Shown piece by piece: positions 1 to 5,144 of a stretch of DNA of 5,673 nt. The stretch is from Syntrophomonadaceae bacterium. Lineage in GTDB: Bacteria; Bacillota_D; Dethiobacteria; DTU022. The stretch spans positions 1-5,673 of the forward strand of contig PWUG01000255.1 of assembly GCA_003562605.1 (NCBI GenBank), given 5' to 3'. The position numbers were made by a program, and so were the translations under genes. The number at the start of each line of letters is the position of its first letter. Position 1 is the first letter of the stretch. The notes beneath the pieces were generated by a model. That model did not search any database, had not been told where the DNA came from, and worked only from the letters and a program-made list of their open reading frames with translations.

Positions 1-122
1 TGGACAAACTGGCGGGCAATGCCATGAATGATATTACGGTCGGCAACAACCCGCGCGTACCCACCCTGCAAAACATGAAAGATCTTTACCTCGCTGCGTA
101 TTATGGAAAGGAAGTTTCATAG
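1..122 (+). CDS. Iron-containing alcohol dehydrogenase, C-terminal end (5' part outside window)
   Basis: Only the last 39 codons and the TAG stop (120-122) are present, read from base 3. The translation contains NDITVGNNPRVPTLQNMKDLY, matching the C-terminus of group III (iron-dependent) alcohol dehydrogenases, where an Asp, a Thr/Val-Gly-Asn-Pro-Arg segment and an Ile/Leu-Tyr-x-x-Ala helix close the all-helical domain. The family reversibly reduces aldehydes to alcohols with NAD(P)H in the cytoplasm; the nucleotide- and iron-binding residues lie upstream and cannot be checked. The stop codon overlaps the ribosome binding site of the following AOR gene, so the two are surely co-transcribed. 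That pairing suggests a shared aldehyde substrate, though its identity cannot be read from this fragment. Confidence 0.82.
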   Translation, partial: DKLAGNAMNDITVGNNPRVPTLQNMKDLYLAAYYGKEVS

Positions 123-127
123 GAGGT
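121..127 (+). promoter_or_regulatory. Ribosome binding site that fixes the AOR start
   Basis: AGGAGGT at 121-127 is a near-consensus Shine-Dalgarno sequence 5 nt before ATG 133. It overlaps the TAG stop of the preceding dehydrogenase, suggesting translational coupling. It decides between ATG 133 and the in-frame ATG at 103, which lies inside the dehydrogenase gene and has no such site. Confidence 0.9.
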
Positions 128-132
128 TTAAC

Positions 133-1872
133 ATGAGCAAAATCATCAGAGTGAATATGACGGATTTACAAGTGACCGAAGAGAAATTACCTGATAAGTA
201 TCTTTATGACGCAGGCCGAGCCTTGACATCCAAGCTTGTCTGTGACGAAGTATCCCCTACTTGTCACCCCCTAGGTCCCAACAATAAGCTGGTTTTCTCT
301 CCTGGTATGGTAACTGGAACCGCAGCGCCATGTTCGGGACGAATCTCTGTTGGAGCCAAATCACCTTTGACAGGCGGTATCAAAGAATCCAATGCAGGGA
401 CCCCGGTGAGTCAAAAAATAGCCCGCATGGGCATTCGGGCAATAATTGTGGAAGGATTGCCTAAGGAAAAAAACAAGTTCTGGATGTTGGAGGTAGATAA
501 AAACGGAGCCAAACTGATTCCGGCTGGTGACCTGACAGGCAAGCGCTTAGAAGAGACAAACAAAGAACTTCTAACTCGCTACGGTGACAAAATTGGCATG
601 ATCAATATTGGCCCGGCCGGAGAAATGCGCCTGAGCGGAGCCGGGGTTTGCTTCAACGACCCCGAGTTCAGACCCAGCCGGTATGCTGGACGCGGGGGCC
701 TCGGTGCAGTAATGGGAAGTAAGGGGTTAAAGGCGATTATTGTCAATGATACGGATGGGCCTGGGGTTGAACTGAAAGACAAGGATCTCTTCAAACAGGG
801 ACAGAAGAAACTAGTGGATGCACTTAGAACTCATGACCTGACTAAACCAGGGGGTGTTCTCAATGCTTACGGAACATCAGCCGTGATCAATGTCATGAGT
901 GAAGTAGGGGCTTTACCTGTACGCAATTTCGCAGAGGGTCGTTTTAAAGGTGCAGCGAAGACAAGTGGTGAAGCTATTGCCGAGGCCATTAAGGAAAGAG
1001 GCGGCGGCATGACAGGCCATGGGTGCCATCCTGGCTGCATTATCCGCTGTTCTAATGTATATCCAAGACCTGATGGATCAGAACATGTTTCCTGTATTGA
1101 GTATGAATCAAACTGGGCTTTTGGAGCCAACTGCGAAGTCGATAATCTAGACCAAATCGCAGAATTAATACGCTTATGCAACGATATCGGCCTGGATACC
1201 ATCGAAACGGGCGCAACGGTAGGCGTAGCTATGGAAGCAGGTGTCATACCTTTCGGTGATGGAGAGGCAGCCATAAAATTGGTGGATGAAATTGGTCAGG
1301 GAACCCCATTGGGTCGGGTTATCGGATGTGGAGCTGCTGTCACGGGACAGGTTTTTGGTCAGTACAAGATTCCCATAGTCAAAAGACAAGCAATGCCCGC
1401 CTATGACCCTCGTGGGGTGAAAGGTATCGGGGTGACTTACGCTACCAGCACTATGGGTGCAGATCATACCGCTGGTTATGCCATTGCCTCTGAGGTTTTT
1501 GGCGTAGCGGGTAAACTGGATCCGCTGACCACCGAAGGAAAGGTTGACCTCTCTCGCAACTTGCAAGTGGCCACGGCTTTTATTGATAGCAGCGGTTACT
1601 GTCTATTCATTGCATTTGCGATTATGGATATACCAACTGGTTTTGAAGGGATGATTGAAACCGTCAACGGCGTTCTGGGGACCCAGTACACTGCTGATGA
1701 TGTTGGGCGGATCGGCATGGAGGTTATGCAGTTGGAACGGGATTTCAATAAGCTGGCGGGGCTTAATGAGGCAAGCGATCGATTGCCTGAGTTCATGAAA
1801 TTTGAAATCCTGCCTCCCCACAATCAGGTCTTTGATATTAGTGACGAAGAGTTAGACAAGGTTTGGGGTTAG
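133..1872 (+). CDS. aor: Aldehyde:ferredoxin oxidoreductase (tungsten-containing)
   Basis: This cytoplasmic enzyme oxidises aldehydes to carboxylates with ferredoxin, or runs in reverse, using a tungsten-bispyranopterin and one [4Fe-4S] cluster. The protein has 579 aa, slightly short of the ~605 aa of Pyrococcus furiosus AOR. The N-terminal domain carries the pterin-contact segment SGRISVGAKSPLTGG (68-82) followed by ESN (85-87), and the family signature AGRGGLGAVMGSKGLKAI (185-202). Cluster ligands are C298, C302, C306 and C490. D485 and C490 form the D-x4-C pterin motif seen at D489/C494 in P. furiosus. E323 (IEYES) and H445 (MGADH) match the pocket residues E313 and H448. The first three cysteines are spaced C-x3-C-x3-C rather than the C-x2-C-x3-C of P. 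furiosus. The gene follows an iron alcohol dehydrogenase by 10 nt. Family is certain; tungsten rather than molybdenum, and the substrate, are inferred. Confidence 0.95.
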   Translation: MSKIIRVNMTDLQVTEEKLPDKYLYDAGRALTSKLVCDEVSPTCHPLGPNNKLVFSPGMVTGTAAPCSGRISVGAKSPLTGGIKESNAGTPVSQKIARMGIRAIIVEGLPKEKNKFWMLEVDKNGAKLIPAGDLTGKRLEETNKELLTRYGDKIGMINIGPAGEMRLSGAGVCFNDPEFRPSRYAGRGGLGAVMGSKGLKAIIVNDTDGPGVELKDKDLFKQGQKKLVDALRTHDLTKPGGVLNAYGTSAVINVMSEVGALPVRNFAEGRFKGAAKTSGEAIAEAIKERGGGMTGHGCHPGCIIRCSNVYPRPDGSEHVSCIEYESNWAFGANCEVDNLDQIAELIRLCNDIGLDTIETGATVGVAMEAGVIPFGDGEAAIKLVDEIGQGTPLGRVIGCGAAVTGQVFGQYKIPIVKRQAMPAYDPRGVKGIGVTYATSTMGADHTAGYAIASEVFGVAGKLDPLTTEGKVDLSRNLQVATAFIDSSGYCLFIAFAIMDIPTGFEGMIETVNGVLGTQYTADDVGRIGMEVMQLERDFNKLAGLNEASDRLPEFMKFEILPPHNQVFDISDEELDKVWG

Positions 1873-1914
1873 TAACAAAAAGAATAGGGAATTAGAATTA
1901 ATGTTCAATCGCAG

Positions 1915-1957
1915 CTCAAGAATTGGGTCGATTATCATAATCGGCCCAATTCTTGAG
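1915..1957 (+). terminator. Long stem-loop after aor (terminator-like, no U-tract)
   Basis: Arms 1915-1934 and 1938-1957 are inverted repeats of 20 bp with a 3-nt loop (TCA). Pairing is complete except for one U-G wobble at 1928/1944. It starts 42 nt after the aor stop, so it probably ends or protects the dehydrogenase-aor transcript. Neither strand has a T-run after the stem, so it is not a textbook intrinsic terminator; an operator, an RNase barrier or a regulatory leader for the next gene are alternatives. A further copy of the right-arm sequence lies at 1989-1998. Confidence 0.55.
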
Positions 1958-1998
1958 AATAAAGCACTCTTAACAAGGCATAATTTATATTCTTGAGA
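1949..1998 (+). repeat. Two direct copies of ATTCTTGAGA
   Basis: The 10-mer ATTCTTGAGA occurs at 1949-1958 and again at 1989-1998, exactly 40 nt apart. An inverted copy of its first nine bases (CTCAAGAAT) is at 1915-1923, in the left arm of the stem-loop. The set lies in the gap before the first MoaD-like gene. The spacing is close to four helical turns, which would suit a protein-binding site, but the AT-rich context makes coincidence possible. Confidence 0.4.
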
Positions 1999-2010
1999 TA
2001 CATGCAATCG

Positions 2011-2016
2011 AAAGGA
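2011..2016 (+). promoter_or_regulatory. Ribosome binding site that decides the first MoaD-like start
   Basis: AAAGGA at 2011-2016 lies 11 nt before ATG 2028. The alternative in-frame ATG at 2016 overlaps the last base of this site, so it would have no spacer at all. The site is therefore read as serving ATG 2028. Confidence 0.55.
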
Positions 2017-2027
2017 TGGTCTGTTAT

Positions 2028-2264
2028 ATGTATGTTGAAGTTAGAACTTATGCAACCTTGTGTAAATATACAAAGCAAAAGACGGGCATTCCTTTTACCA
2101 TAGAGCTGGAAGAAAACACTCAAGTCAATAGGCTTGTTGATATACTTGGAATTCCTGCAGATGAAGTGAAACTATATATTGTGAATGGCAGATCCGTTGA
2201 AAAAGACTATGTTCTAAAAAAGGGCGATCGAGTATCTCTTTTTCCACCTCTTGCTGGCGGATAA
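2028..2264 (+). CDS. MoaD/ThiS-family sulfur carrier with C-terminal Gly-Gly
   Basis: This small ubiquitin-fold protein of 78 aa has the usual MoaD length. It begins with the beta strand YVEVRTYATL, has the central helix VNRLVDILGIP, the strand YIVNGRSV, and ends GDRVSLFPPLAGG. The terminal Gly-Gly is the site that is adenylated by a MoeB/ThiF-type enzyme and thiocarboxylated, so the protein can donate sulfur, in MoaD's case to molybdopterin synthase with MoaE. Its position just after aor, an enzyme needing a pterin-dithiolene cofactor, favours a MoaD-type role over thiamine synthesis; no moaE or moeB is in the window. ATG 2028 is chosen because of the ribosome binding site at 2011-2016. Base composition is visibly more AT-rich than aor. 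Confidence 0.85.
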   Translation: MYVEVRTYATLCKYTKQKTGIPFTIELEENTQVNRLVDILGIPADEVKLYIVNGRSVEKDYVLKKGDRVSLFPPLAGG

Positions 2265-2305
2265 GAATTTTGTAATTAAGCATTATCGAAATAAAATGTT
2301 ATAGT

Positions 2306-2312
2306 AGGGTGG
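2306..2312 (+). promoter_or_regulatory. Ribosome binding site of the second MoaD-like gene
   Basis: AGGGTGG at 2306-2312 lies 7 nt before ATG 2320 and supports that start. The 55-nt gap after the previous stop shows no terminator, so the two small genes probably share a transcript. Confidence 0.6.
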
Positions 2313-2319
2313 TCATAGA

Positions 2320-2595
2320 ATGATTGAAGTTCAGCTTTACGGCAAATTACGACGATTCGCAGAACAAAAAAAACCAACAGAAGAGTCGGTCGTATATGTT
2401 CCATATACAGAAAACCTTACCATTGAGAAGATTCTAGAAATAATAGGCATCCCTCATGAAGAGGTAGGAAAAAATATTTTCTTAGATGGAGAATACTCTG
2501 AGTTAACACGAGAAGTGCAGAGCGGCCAGCGGTTGGGTATTTTCCCTGATGATATGCAGTTACTTTATAAGTGGTATTTTGTAAAAAAAGATTGA
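2320..2595 (+). CDS. MoaD/ThiS-like ubiquitin-fold protein lacking the C-terminal Gly-Gly
   Basis: The 91-aa product is a paralogue of the preceding protein. Shared blocks are the first strand (IEVQLYGKLRRFAEQK), the helix ILEIIGIPHEEV against LVDILGIPADEV, the strand NIFLDGEYSEL against YIVNGRSVEKD, and GQRLGIFPDD against GDRVSLFPPL. After this last strand there is no Gly-Gly; the chain runs on through MQLLYKWYFVKKD, a tail rich in aromatic and basic residues. Without Gly-Gly it should not be adenylated or carry sulfur unless processed. It may be a structural or regulatory partner, perhaps a subunit pairing with the Gly-Gly paralogue or with AOR, but this is inference. The reading frame is intact with a good ribosome binding site, so it looks like a real gene. 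The fold assignment is fairly sure; the function is unknown. Confidence 0.75.
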   Translation: MIEVQLYGKLRRFAEQKKPTEESVVYVPYTENLTIEKILEIIGIPHEEVGKNIFLDGEYSELTREVQSGQRLGIFPDDMQLLYKWYFVKKD

Positions 2596-2597
2596 AG

Positions 2598-3074
2598 ATG
2601 TTATTGTTTATTAAAAAGAATGATAAAATGCAACCTTTTCAGGTATTTGTCGATGAAGAAAAACTGATAAACACTTGAGGAATATAAATCTTTAGCCAGG
2701 GAAGAAGGGGCTGTTTTCTGTGAGATAATAAAATATGACATGTTTATTATTGATCCCCGTGTTCAATTTAAATGTTCACGACCAAAATGCCCACTTTTGG
2801 CACTAATAAAAGCTGTCCACCACATTCTCCTTCATATAAAGAAACCGAAGTATTAATTGAACATCAATACCGCTTTGGTCTTATACTGAAATACCATATT
2901 CAACACGATCAATGTAAGCCTTGTCCTTCTGATTTCGCCCTTAAGATGCTTGAACAATTGGCCAAAATTGAGAGTCAAGCTTTCGTAGACCGATATTACT
3001 TTGCTGTAGCATTCAGTGCTGGATCCTGCAATAATCTTTATTTACTTAGGGTTTGTTCGGCTAACCCTAATTGA
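2598..3074 (+). pseudogene. Frameshifted DUF2284-like (predicted metal-binding) protein gene
   Basis: Three segments in two frames join into one DUF2284-like protein. Segment 1 starts at ATG 2598, just after the previous stop, and reads MLLFIKKNDKMQ... to TGA 2676. Segment 2 begins at 2677 one frame over and reads EEYKSLAREEGAVF, then IDPRVQFKCSRPKCP. Segment 3 returns to the first frame from about 2793 with TFGTNKSCPPHSPSYKE and continues to TGA 3072. IDPRV, the C-x4-C pair and the downstream CPP with HSPS are hallmarks of DUF2284, whose cysteines are predicted to bind a metal or Fe-S cluster. A one-base insertion near 2676 and a one-base loss near 2791-2795 explain the shifts. The C-terminus stops soon after AFSAGSC, where the family normally has further cysteines. 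The joined length is about 158 aa, somewhat short. The position suggests it once belonged to the MoaD-like operon. Confidence 0.75.
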
Positions 3075-3095
3075 AATGTATATCCTCTTAGGTCA

Positions 3096-3120
3096 TTGCA
3101 AAACCTTCAATATTTTGCAA
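3096..3120. repeat. Perfect 8-bp inverted repeat TTGCAAAA/TTTTGCAA
   Basis: Arms at 3096-3103 and 3113-3120 are perfect inverted repeats with a 9-bp spacer, ending 10 nt before the ATG of the DUF5658-like gene. It could be an operator for that gene or the remains of a terminator for the gene before it. There is no T-run outside the stem and no strong GC pairing, so an operator is slightly more likely; neither is shown. Confidence 0.35.
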
Positions 3121-3130
3121 CAATAGCCCC

Positions 3131-3438
3131 ATGAACACAAAATACCTATCCATCCTGCTCCCCGGAATTGCTCTATTCAACATCGCGGACTATTATTTCA
3201 CATCATTGCTCTTTCCCTGGGAGCAACGGAAGCTAATCCGGTCATGGATGCCATCGTTCATACGCCGCTTTTCCCTGTGGTGAAGCTCATCCTTATTCCA
3301 GCGCTTCTTGCATTCTTCTGGACCATGCGGCACAAAATGAAGACAAGGAAGAATATTATTATGTTGCTGACTTGGGGAGTTTTTATCAGCTATTTTGTTG
3401 TGACGGTTTATCATCTCTACTTTCAACTTCAAATATGA
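3131..3438 (+). pseudogene. Frameshifted DUF5658-like small membrane protein gene
   Basis: The first frame starts at ATG 3131 and reads MNTKYLSILLPGIALFNIAD then YYFTS. From about 3205 the family pattern continues in another frame as ALSLGATEANPVMDAIVH and runs to TGA 3436. A one-base loss near 3205-3208 explains the shift. An Asn-x-x-Asp in the first helix followed by Gly-Ala-x-Glu-x-Asn-Pro-Val-Met is typical of DUF5658 integral membrane proteins, whose function is unknown. The repaired protein would have about 102 aa and three membrane segments: LSILLPGIALF, then VVKLILIPALLAFFW, then IIMLLTWGVFISYFVV. There is no clear Shine-Dalgarno before ATG 3131. The terminator at 3461-3491 still follows, so the frameshift may be recent, or a sequencing error. 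ATG 3244 could start a shorter product but would drop the first helix and most of the conserved motif. Confidence 0.7.
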
Positions 3439-3460
3439 TGACAATAATATTCAAGGAATT

Positions 3461-3491
3461 CACCTGCAAGCCTGGCGCAGGTGTTTTATTT
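3461..3491 (+). terminator. Intrinsic terminator after the DUF5658-like gene
   Basis: CACCTGC (3461-3467) pairs perfectly with GCAGGTG (3477-3483) around a 9-nt loop. The run TTTTATTT (3484-3491) follows at once. It lies 22 nt after the stop at 3436-3438, as expected for the terminator of that gene. Confidence 0.75.
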
Positions 3492-3515
3492 GTACACAAA
3501 ATTATCTGCATCCAG

Positions 3516-3632
3516 ATGAATGAGTTTGATGCGGGGCTAAAGGTTGCCACAATAGATGCGGCAACGGTTCATTCCGAACATGAGATAACCTTAAACTTTA
3601 AAGACGGTTTAGAATGGGATTGGAAGATATAA
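3516..3632 (+). pseudogene. Remnant resembling the C-terminus of a serine site-specific recombinase
   Basis: The translation from 3516 to TAA 3630 includes EFDAGLKVATIDAATVHSEH followed by EITLNFKDGLEWDWKI. This matches the usual end of large serine recombinases and resolvases of Firmicutes, where a Phe-Asp-x-x-Leu helix is followed by a Thr-Val strand and then by Thr-Phe-x-Phe-x-Asp-Gly. The catalytic serine domain, the recombinase domain and the zinc ribbon are all missing; upstream lies the terminator of another gene. It is thus a 3' scrap of a lost mobile element or prophage integrase. The match is to a short and variable region, so confidence is moderate. Confidence 0.5.
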
Positions 3633-4046
3633 GAATACTAAGATACCCGCAGGGCTGGTTTGATGCTGGCAATAATCGTTCCGGTAGCTAAAGGAAATGG
3701 GAGTGTAGTAACGAAAGATGTAAATTGGGTTAGAATAAAATTTTTAACCGTATCTTTGGGGGATGATTTATAAGAAGATGGTACAGCGGTATATTGATAT
3801 TATAACACTGTTTTATAATGGTCTTATTTGTCTGGGAGCCCTGGAGCTATGATAACGCTGTGCTTTTAGAGTTGCTGGCTCTAACGATAACCAGTGCGTT
3901 TCTGTGAGCGGAGGCGTTTTCCGGTTTTGGTTATGCACCTGTGGGAAGATATGGAAGTTATCACTTTAGGATATATTTATCGGTCAACTTAAGTGGATCG
4001 GGAGTGTTGAAAGAATTAAGTTAAACAAAGTATATGGGGTGATAAA
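3633..4046. other. 414-bp region without a recognisable gene
   Basis: No frame gives a convincing protein here. The longest trace is an open frame from ATG 3818 to TAA 4022-4024, interrupted by a TGA at 3905-3907; its first part is hydrophobic (LLELLALTITSAFL) and I do not recognise it. A perfect TATAAT sits at 3814-3819 with TTGATA at 3794-3799, but the 14-bp spacer is too short for a good sigma-A promoter. A weak 6-bp hairpin (TTAGAG/CTCTAA, 3866-3884) is present. No magnesium M-box riboswitch elements were seen before corA. The region is probably decayed coding DNA plus the leader of corA. Confidence 0.5.
4036..4041 (+). promoter_or_regulatory. Ribosome binding site of corA
   Basis: GGGGTG at 4036-4041 lies 5 nt before ATG 4047 and supports this start. 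Similarity to Thermotoga maritima CorA begins within about ten codons of it, so no upstream start is needed. Confidence 0.65.
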
Positions 4047-5111
4047 ATGATACTAGTAGGTAAGGACAGGAGCAAAAAGGCTGGGATGCCACCTGGAACC
4101 CTTATCCACGTGGGGAAGCAAAAGGCAGATAAGGTTCATATAAATCTGATGCACTACAAGAAAAGCCTGCTGGAAGAAAAAGAATTCGAAAAAATAGAAT
4201 CCTGCTTTCCTTATCTAAACTTGGATGGAGTTGTTTGGATTAGCATTCGCGGTCTTCATCAGGTAGCAGTTATCCGGGAACTGGGAAGTTATTTGGGACT
4301 ACATCCCTTGCTACAAGAGGATTTGCTGAATACTGCCCAGCGGCCTAAAGCGGAGACGCGCGAAGATTGTGTGTTTATTATCATGAAATCCCTTTCCTTA
4401 AACCAGGGTGATGGTGAATTACAAGAAGAGCAAGTAAGTATTATCCTCGGAAAAAATTTTGTTATTTCCCTGGAGGAAGAACCGGAAGATCTCTTTGAGC
4501 CTATTCGTGAGCGTATCCGCAGCAGTACGGGAAAAATTCGAAAGTCCGGAGCTGATTACCTGGCCTATTCTCTTTTAGATATCCTGGTTGACCAGTATTT
4601 CGTTGTTCTCGAAGCATTGGGGGAACAGCTCCAGGATATGGATGATGAACTGGTTTTTACTCAGGACAAGAAAGCCATACAGGATATTCATCGCAAGAAA
4701 AAGCAAATGCTCCTTTTGCGCCGCTCTACCTGGCCTCTTAGAGAAATCATTAGCTACCTGGAAAAAGAGGAGACCGGTTTGGTCAGGCCGGAGACGGTTA
4801 TTTACTTGCGGGATGTATATGAGCATACCGTAGAAGTCGTGGAGTCTATCGAGATTTACCGTGAAACTCTCACCGGGATGCTGGACATTTACCTTACCAG
4901 TGTCAATAACAGAATGAATGAAGTGATGAAGGTATTAACGATTATCGCTACAATCTTTATCCCACTTACGTTTATCGCAGGTGTATACGGCATGAATTTC
5001 CGATACATGCCTGAATTGGATTGGCGCTGGGGTTATCCCCTGGTTCTGACAACCATGGCAATCGTAAGCGCAGGTATGCTCTTCTATTTTCGCAAAAAAA
5101 AATGGCTTTAA
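4047..5111 (+). CDS. corA: CorA magnesium/divalent cation channel
   Basis: The product is a pentameric inner-membrane channel that takes up Mg2+ (also Co2+ or Ni2+ in some members). At 354 aa it is close to the 351 aa of Thermotoga maritima CorA and aligns with it nearly end to end, offset by three residues. The signature YGMNF puts GMN at 315-317, at the end of the pore helix (VLTIIATIFIPLTFIAGV); the second helix YPLVLTTMAIVSAGMLFYF is followed by the basic tail KKKWL. The cytoplasmic regulatory-site residues of the Thermotoga protein are kept: E91 and D92 (for E88 and D89), D178 (D175) and D256 (D253). Gating by cytoplasmic Mg2+ is therefore expected. The acidic loop MPELDW between the helices is also present. 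A calcium/sodium-exchanger gene starts 33 nt later and is likely co-transcribed. Family assignment is certain; the physiological ion is inferred. Confidence 0.97.
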   Translation: MILVGKDRSKKAGMPPGTLIHVGKQKADKVHINLMHYKKSLLEEKEFEKIESCFPYLNLDGVVWISIRGLHQVAVIRELGSYLGLHPLLQEDLLNTAQRPKAETREDCVFIIMKSLSLNQGDGELQEEQVSIILGKNFVISLEEEPEDLFEPIRERIRSSTGKIRKSGADYLAYSLLDILVDQYFVVLEALGEQLQDMDDELVFTQDKKAIQDIHRKKKQMLLLRRSTWPLREIISYLEKEETGLVRPETVIYLRDVYEHTVEVVESIEIYRETLTGMLDIYLTSVNNRMNEVMKVLTIIATIFIPLTFIAGVYGMNFRYMPELDWRWGYPLVLTTMAIVSAGMLFYFRKKKWL

Positions 5112-5128
5112 GTGCTGAAACGATGAAC

Positions 5129-5134
5129 AAGGAG
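5129..5134 (+). promoter_or_regulatory. Ribosome binding site of the exchanger gene
   Basis: AAGGAG at 5129-5134 lies 10 nt before ATG 5145. This spacing is slightly long, but no closer in-frame start is available and the protein begins directly with a membrane helix, as expected. Confidence 0.6.
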
Positions 5135-5144
5135 AAGTGAAGCA

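Noticed and set aside
103..132. Upstream in-frame ATG at 103 as the aor start
   Set aside because: It lies inside the dehydrogenase gene and has no ribosome binding site, while ATG 133 has AGGAGGT at the right distance and begins the typical AOR N-terminus (MSKIIRVNMTD).
1953..1984. Possible promoter TTGAGA/CATAAT before the first MoaD-like gene
   Set aside because: The spacer is 20 bp, and the -35 lies within the stem-loop arm.
2016..2027. ATG 2016 as the start of the first MoaD-like protein
   Set aside because: The only Shine-Dalgarno-like sequence overlaps or abuts it; ATG 2028 gives workable spacing and a protein starting directly at the first beta strand.
2270..2297. Possible promoter TTGTAA-16 bp-TAAAAT before the second MoaD-like gene
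   Set aside because: The -35 match is weak, and transcription would start immediately at the ribosome binding site; AT-rich gaps give such matches by chance.
2772..3074. A 100-aa open frame starting at 2772 as an independent gene
   Set aside because: Its first codons overlap, out of frame, the FKCSRPKCP part of the DUF2284-like sequence; it is the third segment of that broken gene.
3372..3632. An 86-aa open frame from 3372
   Set aside because: Its first part overlaps the end of the DUF5658-like gene in another frame and crosses an intrinsic terminator; only the last 38 codons look like former protein.
3905..3907. In-frame TGA as selenocysteine
   Set aside because: The frame is unrecognised and no bacterial SECIS-like hairpin is evident just after the TGA; decay or chance is simpler.
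3633..4046. M-box or other riboswitch before corA
   Set aside because: I looked for conserved M-box segments and found none; only a weak short hairpin is present.
4575..4833. Open frames on both strands inside corA
   Set aside because: They are shadows of the strongly conserved corA frame and show no ribosome binding site or family features.
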